In this document: in pieces, positions 18,512-28,697 of the stretch
Layout: each line of letters begins with the position of its first letter
Position numbering within the stretch: position 1 is the first letter of the stretch
From: Psychromonas sp. Urea-02u-13
Lineage (GTDB): Bacteria; Pseudomonadota; Gammaproteobacteria; Enterobacterales; Psychromonadaceae
Direction of reading: 5' to 3'
Assembly (NCBI RefSeq): GCF_002835995.1
Contig: NZ_PJBZ01000060.1
Coordinates: 1 to 50,435, forward strand
Length of the DNA stretch: 50,435 bases
Notes under the pieces: model-generated
The model's input: only the letters and a program-made list of their open reading frames with translations
Databases searched by the model: none
Told to the model about the DNA's origin: nothing
Position numbers and translations under genes: made by a program

Positions 18512-19702
18512 TTAAAGCAATATAATTCCCATCGCGATATACAAGAAAACAATCGCCACAATCGGCAGTTTAATTCCTTTTAATAAATAGATGCCTAATA
18601 CAACCAGCCCCATGTCTAGTGCATTATGCACGGCACTTTGAAAAATGGGCTGATATAAAGCAGCTAATAACAAACCAACCACAGCAGCATTCACACCTTT
18701 TAATGCAGCTGAAATACTAGGGTTCATTGCTAAACGAGTCCAGTTTTTAAGTACCACAATGATTAATAAAAACCCCGGTAAAAACACGGCGATCGTGGCA
18801 ATAAGAGCGCCCAATACAGGTGAGTTTGCATGAAGCTCAAAACCCAAAAAAGTGGCTAACGTAAACATGGGTCCAGGTACAGCTTGGGCCGTTGCATAAC
18901 CAGTTAAAAAAGCATCTTGGCTAATCTGTTCACCCAATATATTTTGCAATAAAGGTAAAACAACATGCCCGCCGCCAAAGACTAAACTACCCGCTTGGAA
19001 GAAATCACTAAACAAGTTTAGCTCTGATGATAAAACAGAAGAGAACTCAGCTAAAAAGGGTAATAACAATAATAACGCGAGATAAATGACTAAAAAAGGC
19101 CAATTAAACAGTTTTGATAAAGGTAATTTATCCTGTTCCAATGGTGGATTATCACCTAATGCTTTTTCTGTTAAGCTATTTTCTGTTAAATAAAGCTTCC
19201 CTAATAAGGCAGCAAACGACAGTGCGAATATTTGTGTCCAAATAGACGGGAAAATCAATAACAGTAATGCGGTAAATACGGCTAAGAATAGGGTTAATCT
19301 ACCTTTACAAAAGCTGTTAAACATTCCCCAAGTGGCATCAGCAACAACAATCACCGCTAATATTTTTAACCCTGCGACAGCGCCCTGCCAAAAAGTATGT
19401 TCCGTTAATGCACTGCTCATGCTTGCAATCACTAACATTAAAATAATAGAAGGTAAGGTAAATCCTAAAAATGCAGCAATACCACCACCTAATCCCGCGC
19501 GTTGATAACCAATCGAAAAACCCACTTGGCTTGAACCCGGCCCAGGCAAAAATTGGCTTAATGCAACAAATTGTGTGTATTGTTGATCACTTAACCAATT
19601 CTCTTTTTCAACAAAAGCCTTACGGAAATAACCAATGTGAGCCGCTGGTCCACCAAAACTAACCCAACCTAAAGCAAAGAATTTCATAAAAATTAATAGC
19701 AT
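18512..19702 (-). CDS. chrA: ChrA-family chromate transporter
   Basis: 396 residues, about the usual length for two-domain ChrA. Members of the CHR family export chromate from the cytoplasm; homologues without known chromate exposure also exist. Two homologous membrane halves are visible. The first carries FFALGWVSFGGPAAHIGYFR and FLPGPGSSQVGF. The second has the matching FQAGSLVFGGGHVVLPLL and AVPGPMFTLATFLG. The chain is split near residue 195 by a charged cytoplasmic linker. There is no chrB-like regulator next to it. It converges on the isomerase gene. Confidence 0.9.
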   Translation of the reverse strand: MLLIFMKFFALGWVSFGGPAAHIGYFRKAFVEKENWLSDQQYTQFVALSQFLPGPGSSQVGFSIGYQRAGLGGGIAAFLGFTLPSIILMLVIASMSSALTEHTFWQGAVAGLKILAVIVVADATWGMFNSFCKGRLTLFLAVFTALLLLIFPSIWTQIFALSFAALLGKLYLTENSLTEKALGDNPPLEQDKLPLSKLFNWPFLVIYLALLLLLPFLAEFSSVLSSELNLFSDFFQAGSLVFGGGHVVLPLLQNILGEQISQDAFLTGYATAQAVPGPMFTLATFLGFELHANSPVLGALIATIAVFLPGFLLIIVVLKNWTRLAMNPSISAALKGVNAAVVGLLLAALYQPIFQSAVHNALDMGLVVLGIYLLKGIKLPIVAIVFLYIAMGIILL

Positions 19703-20263
19703 AAATAACTCTTAAAACAAAAAACAGCACCATAACAAACAAATGCGGCAAATTTATGACAAGCCATGCAATAAATTAAGGTAACAAAAGAAAGAGATAA
19801 AAGCAGGTAATTTGTGTGGCGCGATTAGTCCATAGAAATTATTTTAGAAGCACTTTGAATCACCCACTAACCACTTTAATAAGTTTCATGTAATTAAAGT
19901 CAAAGTGACTACCTGAAAGAGTGCATGACTGAGTGCATAAAACCGACTTGGGTAGCTAACTTTCGACTTGAAAAACCTTTATTTGACTTTAAAAGGCAAT
20001 ATCTATGCTAAAAAAAGGATCCGTTCGTGATTTTTGTGACTTTTTTTATACGTATGCTTTTATGCTTACAAAAAATAGTAAAACATACAAATCAACTACT
20101 TAAGACACACAAACAAAAAACTTACATCAAATACATATATTCAATGGTAAATAAAGGTATCAATTCAAGCAACAACCAGTGCAGAACTACCCTGGCGGGT
20201 AGTTCTTTTTTCTTTAAAGCTAGCCTATCATTCACTTCATCAACATACATGAGGTTACAAAAA
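19703..20263 (+). other. leader region before small membrane protein
   Basis: 561 bp without a confident gene. The left part should contain the chrA promoter. A weak 32-codon frame at 20005-20103 (ATG with AAAGG upstream, rich in Phe and Tyr in its middle) precedes the terminator hairpin at 20183-20211. The arrangement recalls a transcription attenuator, but no antiterminator pairing was identified. Confidence 0.4.
20183..20211 (+). terminator. terminator hairpin inside leader of small ORF
   Basis: AGAACTACCC (20183-20192) pairs perfectly with GGGTAGTTCT (20197-20206) around TGGC, followed by TTTTT. It lies 53 bp before the 56-residue gene on the same strand, so it either ends an upstream short RNA or attenuates that gene. 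Confidence 0.8.
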
Positions 20264-20434
20264 ATGAAATTATTTATCTTAGCGCAATACTTCACGGTCA
20301 CTATGGTACTAACAATCACCATTGGTTTATTTGCTTTAAAACCTGTTGTAAATCACGGCCTAGTGACAACAGCACAAGTTGCAACTGCCACTACAAATAA
20401 ACAGGAGATGTTTGTTAATGAAAAATTTAAATAG
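20264..20434 (+). CDS. small predicted membrane protein, function unknown
   Basis: A 56-residue frame starting MKLFILAQYF, with TGAGG 9 bases upstream of the ATG. Residues 5-26 are strongly hydrophobic and could form one membrane helix or a signal anchor; the tail is Thr/Ala/Val-rich then charged (NEKFK). I do not recognise a family. An extended frame reaches upstream to 20027 but runs through the terminator hairpin, so the short form is preferred. A perfect AGCAAAT-GG-ATTTGCT inverted repeat follows at 20448-20463. Confidence 0.45.
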   Translation: MKLFILAQYFTVTMVLTITIGLFALKPVVNHGLVTTAQVATATTNKQEMFVNEKFK

Positions 20435-20525
20435 TGAACTCACTCTGTAGCAAATGGATTTGCTCCACTATTTAACTGCCCGCTTAACTTACCCGCTAAA
20501 TACAATTTAAAAACAACAACCTTCG

Positions 20526-21686
20526 TTATAATCCCATTGCATACTTCATCACTTTATTCTTTAATTGCCCGCTATGTTCAGCACCAAACAAAACCGCTTT
20601 ACGCAACATACGCACGACACCCAATTTACTTTTACTACTCTTATAAAAAATGTCCATTGCACTTTGCATCAATAGATTATGTGGCTTACGTGACATTTCA
20701 TAGCGCTTTAATAACTTATTCATTGGTAAATCACTGCTATGTACAAGCAGATCAAGCAAACATTGCACGTCTTTAAAGCCAAGATTAACCCCCTGACCCG
20801 CTAATGGGTTAATGGTATGTGCAGCATCCCCTAATAAAACCGCACGGCCTTTGAAATACTGTTGCGCATGACGGCGAGTTAACGGGAAAGCGCCTTTGTC
20901 AATAACGTCAAAATTAAAGGATAACTTAGGGAATTCAAGTAGTAACTGATTTTTCAATTGAATATTATTCAATGACTGTAACTGTTTTATTTTTTCCGGG
21001 CTGTGGTACCACACTAAACTGGCATTATTATCCGCGAGCGGTAAAAAGGCACAAGGACCCGTTTCACGAAATTCTTGCCAAGTAATATTCTGCTCAGCGC
21101 AATCTGTTTTTATGTTAATCAGCATGCACTGTTGGCGGTAATCCCACGCCGTGATACCGATATCTAATAACTGTCGCGTTGCTGAATTTGCACCATCACA
21201 GGCAATTAATAACTCAGCCTCAATCACTTGTTGGTTATCTAACTGCACCGTCACTGCATTATCGCTTTGTTCGATACTCAGTAATTCTCTATTTTCATGC
21301 AGCGTTACATTATCTTGACGCTCAAGCGCTTGCCATAAAACCGCTTGTATCCAACGATTTTCAGCAATATAACCTAATGTTTCCATACCTAATTCAGTGC
21401 TGTCAAATATCAGCTTATTACTGCCGACTTCCCAGGTTTGTAAACCTTGGTATGCACAGAGTCTATTTTCAGGGATATCTTTCCACACGCCAGCTTGCTC
21501 AAGCAGATTTTTACTTTGCACGCTAAAGGCAGAAACTCTCAGATCAAAAGGGGAATCAATCAGTGGTGATTTTGCAGGATTTTTTTCAATGACATGAATT
21601 ACAAAACCTTGTTTTGCCAGTAGCAAAGCAGTCAGTGCCCCGACCATGCCACCTCCGACTACAATAATCTCTCTGTTTTTCATCAT
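20526..21686 (-). CDS. ubiF: UbiF-type FAD-dependent ubiquinone-biosynthesis hydroxylase
   Basis: 386 residues from the ATG at 21686; GGAG lies 5 bases before it, so two upstream codons-groups to 21704 are probably not translated. This flavoprotein mono-oxygenase adds the C6 hydroxyl of ubiquinone (demethoxyubiquinol to hydroxylated form). FAD-binding GGGMVGALTALLLAKQG is at the N-terminus, the DG motif LIACDGANSATRQ in the middle, and GDAAHTINPLAGQGVNLGFKD is the second FAD motif. Its position divergent from miaB is the UbiF position in E. coli and favours it over UbiH or UbiI. Confidence 0.88.
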   Translation of the reverse strand: MMKNREIIVVGGGMVGALTALLLAKQGFVIHVIEKNPAKSPLIDSPFDLRVSAFSVQSKNLLEQAGVWKDIPENRLCAYQGLQTWEVGSNKLIFDSTELGMETLGYIAENRWIQAVLWQALERQDNVTLHENRELLSIEQSDNAVTVQLDNQQVIEAELLIACDGANSATRQLLDIGITAWDYRQQCMLINIKTDCAEQNITWQEFRETGPCAFLPLADNNASLVWYHSPEKIKQLQSLNNIQLKNQLLLEFPKLSFNFDVIDKGAFPLTRRHAQQYFKGRAVLLGDAAHTINPLAGQGVNLGFKDVQCLLDLLVHSSDLPMNKLLKRYEMSRKPHNLLMQSAMDIFYKSSKSKLGVVRMLRKAVLFGAEHSGQLKNKVMKYAMGL

Positions 21687-21764
21687 ATTATCTCCAGTTA
21701 TCAATCATTCGCATTGTACTGAATTCAACTACAAACAAACAGTAGCAAGTTAGCGATGATGTGC

Positions 21765-21777
21765 GTAAAATGTGCGC
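21765..21777 (+). promoter_or_regulatory. candidate miaB promoter -10 and discriminator
   Basis: GTAAAATGTGCGC, identical to a 13-bp stretch upstream of pykF. Read as -10 TAAAAT plus GC-rich discriminator it would give a short leader of about 65 bases before the miaB ATG at 21847. Confidence 0.4.
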
Positions 21778-21846
21778 TCTTTTATTTATATACACATGTT
21801 GCTTCGTTCGATATGTGTATTTAGCACTACAGATGAGTTGCAGATT

Positions 21847-23268
21847 ATGAGTTTAAAATTACACGTCAAAACTTGGGGTTGTCAGATGAATGAGTATGAT
21901 TCATCGAAGATGGCTGACCTATTAAATTCGACTAATGGTTATATTGCCATTGATAACGCAGAAAATGCCGACGTAATTTTACTAAATACCTGCTCAATTC
22001 GAGAAAAAGCACAAGAGAAAGTATTTCACCAATTAGGCCGTTGGAAACAACTTAAACAAATTAATCCTAATCTTATTATCGGTGTTGGTGGCTGTGTTGC
22101 TTCTCAAGAAGGTGATGCGATTCGTAAACGCGCACCTTACGTGGATATCGTATTTGGACCACAAACATTACACCGTTTACCTGAAATGATTAAACAGGTT
22201 AAATCGAATGAAGGCTCAGTGGTTGATGTTAGTTTCCCTGAAATTGAAAAATTTGATTCATTACCAGAGCCTAAAGCAGACGGCGCAACAGCGTTTGTTT
22301 CTATCATGGAAGGCTGTTCTAAATATTGTACATTCTGTGTTGTACCTTACACACGTGGTGAAGAAGTAAGTCGACCACTTGATGATATCTTATTAGAAGT
22401 TGCGCAACTTGCAGAGCAAGGCGTACGTGAAATCAACTTGTTAGGCCAAAACGTTAACTCGTATATTGGTGATACTTTTGATGGTGAGAAATGTAGCTTC
22501 CCAGAATTGTTACGTTATGTGGCTTCAATCGATGGTATTGACCGTCTACGTTACACCACCAGTAACCCTATCGATTTTGATGAAGATATTATTGATGTTT
22601 ACCGTGATACGCCTGAACTTGTCGATTTTTTACATCTTCCAGTACAAGCCGGTGCAGATAGAATATTAAACCTGATGAAACGTGGTCATAATATTGCACA
22701 ATATAAACAAAAAATTGCAGCGCTGAAGGAAGTACGTCCTGAATTAACCATCAGCTCTGACTTTATTGTTGGTTTTCCTAATGAAACAGATGAAGATTTC
22801 CAACAAACAATGGATCTAATCAACTATATTGGTTTTGATACAAGTTATAGTTTTGTTTATAGCCAGCGACCAGGTACACCTGCTGCCGATATGCCAGATG
22901 ATGTGACCTTAGAAACGAAGAAGCAACGCTTAGCGATTCTGCAAGATCGTATTACTCAGAATGCACAGTTAATTGGTCGCCGTATGGTTGGCTCAGTACA
23001 ACGTATTCTTGTTGAAGGTCCATCACGTAAAAACATCATGGAACTTTGTGGCCGTACTGAAAATAACCGTATTGTAAACTTTGAAGGTGATCACCGTTCA
23101 ATTGGTGGATTCGTTGATGTTGAGATAACTGAAGTACATAAAAACTCGATTCGTGGTAAATTTATTCGAGGCGAAAGTGAGATGAACCTGCGTGAATCCA
23201 TTCGTCCTAGCGATATCGTAAACAAAAAGGCAGAAAACTTAGGTGTACAATCGTACACACCAGCATAA
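21847..23268 (+). CDS. miaB: tRNA-2-methylthio-N6-isopentenyladenosine synthase MiaB
   Basis: 473 residues from the ATG at 21847 (E. coli 474); the frame is open upstream to 21772 but that part is not conserved. This radical-SAM enzyme adds a methylthio group to i6A37 of tRNAs. The N-terminal UPF0004 domain starts with [15 protein letters not shown] and holds three cluster cysteines. The radical-SAM CxxxCxxC is in [20 protein letters not shown] domain ends the protein. It is the first gene of a miaB-phoH-ybeY-corC-lnt cluster. Confidence 0.97.
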   Translation: MSLKLHVKTWGCQMNEYDSSKMADLLNSTNGYIAIDNAENADVILLNTCSIREKAQEKVFHQLGRWKQLKQINPNLIIGVGGCVASQEGDAIRKRAPYVDIVFGPQTLHRLPEMIKQVKSNEGSVVDVSFPEIEKFDSLPEPKADGATAFVSIMEGCSKYCTFCVVPYTRGEEVSRPLDDILLEVAQLAEQGVREINLLGQNVNSYIGDTFDGEKCSFPELLRYVASIDGIDRLRYTTSNPIDFDEDIIDVYRDTPELVDFLHLPVQAGADRILNLMKRGHNIAQYKQKIAALKEVRPELTISSDFIVGFPNETDEDFQQTMDLINYIGFDTSYSFVYSQRPGTPAADMPDDVTLETKKQRLAILQDRITQNAQLIGRRMVGSVQRILVEGPSRKNIMELCGRTENNRIVNFEGDHRSIGGFVDVEITEVHKNSIRGKFIRGESEMNLRESIRPSDIVNKKAENLGVQSYTPA

Positions 23269-23286
23269 CAATAAGGCTTAACGACG

Positions 23287-24309
23287 TTGACAAAACAAGT
23301 AAACACAGTGCATCTCGATTTAGTGCCTCAAGATAACGACCGCTTAGCTATTTTATGTGGTCCTTTTGATGACAATATTAAACAGATAGAGCGTCGTTTA
23401 GGCCTTCAAATTGCTTATAAAGACACACATTTCCAAATTACCGGTGAGCATCGTTATGCACAAGCTTGTAATGACCTTTTAAAAGAGTTGTATATCGAAA
23501 CACAACCGATAAAAGGCAAAACAGCGACATTAACGGATGCTGATGTACACCTTGCTTTGCAAGACCTGATTTTGAACCACAGGTTACTTGAAGTGCGTGC
23601 AGAAGAAGCTAAAAAAGGCACACAAAGCCTGACCATTAAAACCAAACGTGGTGTTATTAAGCCACGTGGTGAAAATCAAACACAATACGTTAGTAATATC
23701 TTAAGCAATGATATTAGCTTTGGTGTTGGCCCAGCCGGAACCGGTAAAACGTATTTAGCCGTTGCCTGTGCTGTTGAAGCATTAGAGCGTCAAGAAGTGC
23801 GTCGAATCTTATTAACTCGTCCAGCGGTTGAAGCAGGTGAAAAACTGGGTTTCTTACCGGGTGACCTTTCACAAAAAGTCGATCCTTACTTACGTCCTTT
23901 ATATGACGCTTTATTTGAAATGTTAGGTTTTGAGAAAGTAGAAAAGCTCATTGAAAAAAATATCATTGAAATTGCACCACTAGCGTACATGCGTGGACGT
24001 ACCTTAAATGATGCGTTTATCATCTTAGATGAAAGCCAAAATACCACTGTTGAACAAATGAAGATGTTTCTGACACGTATTGGTTTTAACTCTACCGCGG
24101 TTATCACCGGTGATATCACCCAAATTGATTTACCTCGTCATCAAAAATCAGGCCTTCGCCATGTTATCGAAGTACTTGAAGACGTTGAAGAGATAAGCTT
24201 TAGCTTCTTTGATGCCGATGATATCGTGCGTCACCCTGTTGTTGCGCGCATCGTAAAAGCTTATGAAGCGTTTGATCGTAAAATGGACAATGAGTCGGGT
24301 AAATCATAA
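23287..24309 (+). CDS. ybeZ: PhoH-like ATPase YbeZ
   Basis: 340 residues (E. coli YbeZ 346). A cytoplasmic P-loop ATPase of the PhoH family that works with the RNase YbeY in ribosome and rRNA quality control. Walker [12 protein letters not shown] (about residues 149-159) and Walker [10 protein letters not shown] (about 247-255) are present. The start is a TTG at 23287: an in-frame stop lies 12 bases upstream and no ATG occurs before the ATPase core, so no other start is plausible. AAGG sits 9-10 bases before it. It overlaps ybeY by one base (TAATG). Confidence 0.95.
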   Translation: MTKQVNTVHLDLVPQDNDRLAILCGPFDDNIKQIERRLGLQIAYKDTHFQITGEHRYAQACNDLLKELYIETQPIKGKTATLTDADVHLALQDLILNHRLLEVRAEEAKKGTQSLTIKTKRGVIKPRGENQTQYVSNILSNDISFGVGPAGTGKTYLAVACAVEALERQEVRRILLTRPAVEAGEKLGFLPGDLSQKVDPYLRPLYDALFEMLGFEKVEKLIEKNIIEIAPLAYMRGRTLNDAFIILDESQNTTVEQMKMFLTRIGFNSTAVITGDITQIDLPRHQKSGLRHVIEVLEDVEEISFSFFDADDIVRHPVVARIVKAYEAFDRKMDNESGKS

Positions 24310-24782
24310 TGGAATTATTTGTAGATTTACAAATCGCAACGCACGATGAAACATCATTACCGCAGTTAGATGATATTGAAAAATGGATATCATCTGCTAT
24401 TAAAGCGGGCTCAGAAACGCAACGTGATGAAGCAGAGTTAACGGTACGTATTGTTGAAAGTGATGAAAGTCAGCAACTCAATAATGATTACCGGGGCAAA
24501 GAAAAACCAACCAACGTGTTGTCATTTCCTTTTCAAAATCCGCCAGGGATCACATTACCGTTACTCGGTGATCTGGTAATCTGCAAACAGGTGGTTGAAC
24601 AAGAAGCGGCAGAGCAAAATAAAAGTTTAAATGCGCATTGGGCACATATGTTAATTCATGGTACCTTGCACCTTCTTGGTTACGACCATATTATTGAAAC
24701 CGAAGCCGTTGAGATGGAAAGTTTAGAGACGAAGTTAGTCGTCGAACTCGGTTTCCCCGCGCCTTATAACGAACAAGAGTAA
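24309..24782 (+). CDS. ybeY: endoribonuclease / rRNA maturation factor YbeY
   Basis: 157 residues, typical of the UPF0054 family (E. coli 155). A zinc-dependent RNase needed for 16S rRNA 3'-end maturation and 70S quality control. The metal site [11 protein letters not shown], with three conserved histidines, is near residue 116. Its start overlaps the ybeZ stop. Confidence 0.97.
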   Translation: MELFVDLQIATHDETSLPQLDDIEKWISSAIKAGSETQRDEAELTVRIVESDESQQLNNDYRGKEKPTNVLSFPFQNPPGITLPLLGDLVICKQVVEQEAAEQNKSLNAHWAHMLIHGTLHLLGYDHIIETEAVEMESLETKLVVELGFPAPYNEQE

Positions 24783-24791
24783 AAAACAGTA

Positions 24792-25655
24792 ATGTCAGAA
24801 GCACATTCTACCAACGAGCAAACAAAACCTGGTTTGCTCGATAAAATCGGCAACCTATTTCAAGCTGAACCGAAAAACCAAGGCGAATTATTAGAACTTA
24901 TCAATGGGGCTAAAGATCGCGAATTAATCGATCAAAAAACCAAAGAGATGATCAAAGGCGTATTAGATGTATCGAAACTACGTGTTCGTGACATCATGAT
25001 CCCGCGCTCACAAATGGTCACGCTCGGATTGCAACAAAGTGTGCAAGAATTTCTGCCTATTCTCATAGACTCTGCTCACTCACGATTCCCAGTGATCACA
25101 GAAGATAAAGACCATATCGTCGGGCTACTCTTAGCAAAAGATCTGATTAAATATGGCTTTAGTAGCCAAGCAAACGGATTTAAAATTGAAGACGTTTTAC
25201 GTGAAGCCGTGGTTGTTCCGGAAAGTAAACGCTTAGACACACTACTTAAAGAATTTCGTAGCCAACGCTATCATATGGCGATTGTTGTTGATGAATACGG
25301 TGGTGTTTCAGGCTTAGTGACCATTGAAGATATCTTAGAAGTGATCGTCGGTGAGATTGAAGATGAATTCGATGATGTTGATGTCGCAGAGATTCGTAAG
25401 ATTGGTAAACGTACCTATGCCGTTAATGCATTAACTACGCTTGCTGATTTTAACGATTATTTTGGCACTACCTATAATCTTGAAGAGCAAGATACTATTG
25501 GTGGTTTAATGATTCATGGTTTAGGTCATTTGCCAGGCCGAGGCGAAAGTCTCAGCATTGCAGATTATAAATACAAAGTAATCAATGCCGATAACCGTCG
25601 TTTAATTCAACTACAAGTACGTATCCCTAAAGAGCTAAAAGATATTGAAGAATAG
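24792..25655 (+). CDS. corC: CorC/YbeX family CBS-domain protein
   Basis: 287 residues. Residues about 65-190 contain paired CBS domains (VRDIMIPRSQMVTL and the second repeat MAIVVDEYGGVSGLVTIED). A CorC_HlyC transporter-associated domain follows. It is linked to magnesium/cobalt efflux and, in more recent work on the family, to ribosome homeostasis. It lacks membrane segments, so it is the soluble short form. Its last 11 bases overlap lnt. Confidence 0.95.
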   Translation: MSEAHSTNEQTKPGLLDKIGNLFQAEPKNQGELLELINGAKDRELIDQKTKEMIKGVLDVSKLRVRDIMIPRSQMVTLGLQQSVQEFLPILIDSAHSRFPVITEDKDHIVGLLLAKDLIKYGFSSQANGFKIEDVLREAVVVPESKRLDTLLKEFRSQRYHMAIVVDEYGGVSGLVTIEDILEVIVGEIEDEFDDVDVAEIRKIGKRTYAVNALTTLADFNDYFGTTYNLEEQDTIGGLMIHGLGHLPGRGESLSIADYKYKVINADNRRLIQLQVRIPKELKDIEE

Positions 25656-27210
25656 TCTTTTCTCCTTTTTTGATCGATTAACCCAAAATTTAACAGGGCA
25701 ACTTTTTGTTGCTCTGCTATTGGGCGCTATTCAAGTCTTTTCATTTGCTCCCTTTTCACATTGGTGGACGCTTTACCCCTCTTTTATCGGTTTATTTTTA
25801 CTGCTTCAACAGGTAAATAAAACCAATAAAAAATTCTTCATCGTCGGTTATGCCTTCAATCTTGCGATGTTCCTTGCCACCGTGCATTGGATTTATGTCA
25901 GCATGGATCTTTTTGGTGGTATGCCAACCATTGTTAGCATATTCCTGATCGGTTTATTTTGTGCTTACCTGGCTATTTTCCCAACGCTAGCAATATGGGC
26001 AAGTGCTCGGCTTCCGTTGATATCAACCACGCAGCGTTATTTGCTTGTTTTTCCGGTATTTTGGTTATTGATGGATTGGGTTCGAGGTTGGTTCTTAACT
26101 GGCTTCCCTTGGGCATATCTCGGTTATAGCCATGCCGATACTCCCTTAGTCGGTTTTGCTCCAATCTTAGGTGTGCAAGGGTTAACCCTGGCCATTTTAC
26201 TCATTTGTGCCTCTTTAACATTAATCCTTCAAAAACAGAAAATAGTGGCCAATGTTGCACTCATTTCCCTTTTACTAGTCAGTGGTTACTTTTTACAGAA
26301 AGTCCGTTACACAGAACTGCAACCCGCGATTAAAGTCGCATTGGTGCAGGGTAATATTGACCAAAATGACAAATGGGAAACAACGCAGTTATACCCTTCT
26401 TTGTTCAAATATTTAGACTTAAGTGAAGCGGGTGATAATAACGACCGTGAAAATGAACTTATAATTTGGCCTGAGTCAGCCATTGCGGCACTTGAAATAG
26501 ATATGCAAAACTTTTTACAGCCCCTCTCTCAAGAACTTGAGAAGCAAGGTAAAACGTTAATGACAGGCATTATAGAATACGATATCAACAAAGATGAATA
26601 TCGCAATGCAATCATCATGTTAGGAAAGCTTCCTTTAGGCCAAGGTTATGCGCAAACAAGCACTAACCGCTACCAAAAACATCATTTATTACCGATTGGT
26701 GAATTTGTTCCTTTTGAAGATTTATTACGTCCAATCGCGCCCTATTTTAACCTGCCTATGTCTAGTTTTCAGCGTGGCACTGAAATCCAAAATAATTTAC
26801 AAACAGGTTTAACAACGTTAGCCCCCGCCTTATGTTACGAGGTCGCGTTTCCAGAACTATTAAGAAAAAATGTATCCGCAGAAACAGGTATGTTGTTAAC
26901 GCTGAGTAACGATGCGTGGTTTGGTAACTCTATTGGCCCTGACCAACACCTTGAAATTGCCCGTATGCGTGCCATCGAATTTGCAAGACCCATATTACGT
27001 AGTACCAATAATGGCATTACCGCTATTATTGATGATCAAGGGCATGAGATAGGACGCTTAGCCTCAAATACAGAAGGTGTTTTACGCAAAGAGGTACAAC
27101 CTGCATTTGGTTTAACTCCTTACCAGCGTATGGGTTCATTACCACTTTATTTGTATTGTTTACTCATTTTAATAGGGACATTCTTTTTCCATTTAAAACG
27201 ATATAAATAG
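25645..27210 (+). CDS. lnt: apolipoprotein N-acyltransferase
   Basis: 521 residues (E. coli 512). It adds the third acyl chain to lipoproteins at the periplasmic face of the inner membrane. About six N-terminal membrane helices precede a nitrilase-like domain with the expected triad: Glu in IIWPESAIA, Lys in NRYQKHHLLPIGE and Cys in CYEVAFPE. The TTG start at 25645 overlaps the end of corC; the first in-frame ATG is 73 codons later, inside the membrane domain, so the TTG is needed. Confidence 0.95.
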   Translation: MKNSLFSFFDRLTQNLTGQLFVALLLGAIQVFSFAPFSHWWTLYPSFIGLFLLLQQVNKTNKKFFIVGYAFNLAMFLATVHWIYVSMDLFGGMPTIVSIFLIGLFCAYLAIFPTLAIWASARLPLISTTQRYLLVFPVFWLLMDWVRGWFLTGFPWAYLGYSHADTPLVGFAPILGVQGLTLAILLICASLTLILQKQKIVANVALISLLLVSGYFLQKVRYTELQPAIKVALVQGNIDQNDKWETTQLYPSLFKYLDLSEAGDNNDRENELIIWPESAIAALEIDMQNFLQPLSQELEKQGKTLMTGIIEYDINKDEYRNAIIMLGKLPLGQGYAQTSTNRYQKHHLLPIGEFVPFEDLLRPIAPYFNLPMSSFQRGTEIQNNLQTGLTTLAPALCYEVAFPELLRKNVSAETGMLLTLSNDAWFGNSIGPDQHLEIARMRAIEFARPILRSTNNGITAIIDDQGHEIGRLASNTEGVLRKEVQPAFGLTPYQRMGSLPLYLYCLLILIGTFFFHLKRYK

Positions 27211-27216
27211 GCTTTA

Positions 27217-28587
27217 ATGAAAAACAAAATTGCGACTTTTCGTGCCCCTGATTTCCAAAATAAACTCTGGCAACTTGCCCTACCTATCACCTTCCAATCA
27301 TTACTTTATTCATTTCTTGGTTTAGTTGACATATTAATGGTCAGCCAGCTAGGCGAAAGTGAAATTGCAGCCGTCGGTTTAGGTAATAAAATTTTCTTTT
27401 TTAACTTACTGATCATGGTGGGTATAAGCCACGCGGGTGGAGTATTAGCAGCACAGTATTTTGGTGCCAACGATCTTTCCGGGCTGCGTAGAAGTTTAGT
27501 GCTCTCATTACTGTTTAGTATTGTTAGTGTTATCCCTTTTATTGCTTTATATGTATTGATGCCCGAAACCATTACAGGCCTCGCTACTGATGATTTAAAT
27601 TTGTTAGCACTCGCTAACGATTACCTTATTATCACCGCTTATAGTTTCATTTTCACCGCCGTCGTTTTACCTTTGGAAACAGCACTGCGTTCAGCTGGTG
27701 ATACCAAAACAGCAATGAATATCAGCATTTTAGTGTTACCAATTAATGCGTTACTTAATTATATCTTCATTTTTGGCCACTTGGGATTCCCTGAAATGGG
27801 TGTTGCCGGAAGCGCATGGGGCACATTAATCGCACGTTTCATTCAAATGTTATTAATGATTGTTTTTGTTATCAAAAAGCGCCCCTTTATTATTGCCAAG
27901 CTAGCAGAAGCAAAACAAGCCCTTAGCTATTTTGAGATAAAACGTTATACCAAACTGGCGTTGCCAATGGTATTGCACGATGGAGGCTGGGCGTTAGGCG
28001 TTTTAGTCTACACACTTATTTTTGCCATGATAGGTATGCAAGAACTTGCGGTTATGAGTATGGTTTCAACCATAGAACAAACTATTTTTGCGCTATTTAT
28101 TGGTATTGCGATAGCCAGTGGCACGATGATCGGCCATCAGTTAGGTGCAAAAGCCTTTGATGAAGCATGGCAACAAGCCTGGACCTTTATCCTCTTTGTA
28201 CCGATATTAGCTTTTATCTTTACACCCATCATTATCATTTTACGCGAGCCCATTTTATCGCTCTTTCCAAGTCTTTCGCTTGAAGCCATGAGTAGCGCAT
28301 CACAGGTATTATTAGTACTCGCATTAGTCCTGTTTGTTCGCGTGATTAATTTCATTGGCATTATTGGTGTTTTACGCAGTGGTGGTGATGTTAATTACAG
28401 TACTTTTATCGATATTTTTTGTATGTGGTGTGTCGGCATACCGTTGACCTTTATTGCTGTCAAATATTACCATTTCACGCTTGTTGAAGCTTATATTGTC
28501 ATGCTCTCGGAAGAGTTGATCAAAGTATTATTAGTCATTCATCGGGTGCACAAAAAACACTGGTTGCGTAACATGCTAAATAACTGA
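27217..28587 (+). CDS. MATE family efflux transporter
   Basis: 456 residues with twelve predicted membrane helices in two homologous halves. MATE transporters export cationic drugs or metabolites in exchange for Na+ or H+. The N-terminal half begins with LWQLALPITFQSLLYSFLGLVD-type sequence, and AALRSAGDTKTAMNISI-type motifs (here LETALRSAGDTKTAMN) are typical of the DinF/NorM group. It starts 6 bases after lnt but is not part of the conserved miaB cluster elsewhere. Substrate unknown. Confidence 0.9.
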   Translation: MKNKIATFRAPDFQNKLWQLALPITFQSLLYSFLGLVDILMVSQLGESEIAAVGLGNKIFFFNLLIMVGISHAGGVLAAQYFGANDLSGLRRSLVLSLLFSIVSVIPFIALYVLMPETITGLATDDLNLLALANDYLIITAYSFIFTAVVLPLETALRSAGDTKTAMNISILVLPINALLNYIFIFGHLGFPEMGVAGSAWGTLIARFIQMLLMIVFVIKKRPFIIAKLAEAKQALSYFEIKRYTKLALPMVLHDGGWALGVLVYTLIFAMIGMQELAVMSMVSTIEQTIFALFIGIAIASGTMIGHQLGAKAFDEAWQQAWTFILFVPILAFIFTPIIIILREPILSLFPSLSLEAMSSASQVLLVLALVLFVRVINFIGIIGVLRSGGDVNYSTFIDIFCMWCVGIPLTFIAVKYYHFTLVEAYIVMLSEELIKVLLVIHRVHKKHWLRNMLNN

Positions 28588-28608
28588 TCAAAATAACAAA
28601 GATCAAAT

Positions 28609-28625
28609 AAAACCGTGAGGTTTTT
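28609..28625 (+). terminator. weak terminator after MATE gene
   Basis: AAAACC (28609-28614) pairs with GGTTTT (28619-28624) around GTGA, with five Ts starting inside the stem. It is short and only moderately convincing. Confidence 0.5.
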
Positions 28626-28697
28626 CCTGATATTTGACTAACAAACTGCTAACATTCTTTCAATTCATATTTATTTTTATCTCATTAAGGGAAATTC

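Noticed and set aside
20027-20263. N-terminal extension of the 56-residue protein
   Set aside because: The extension runs through a strong terminator hairpin and lacks a ribosome binding site; the internal ATG at 20264 has one.
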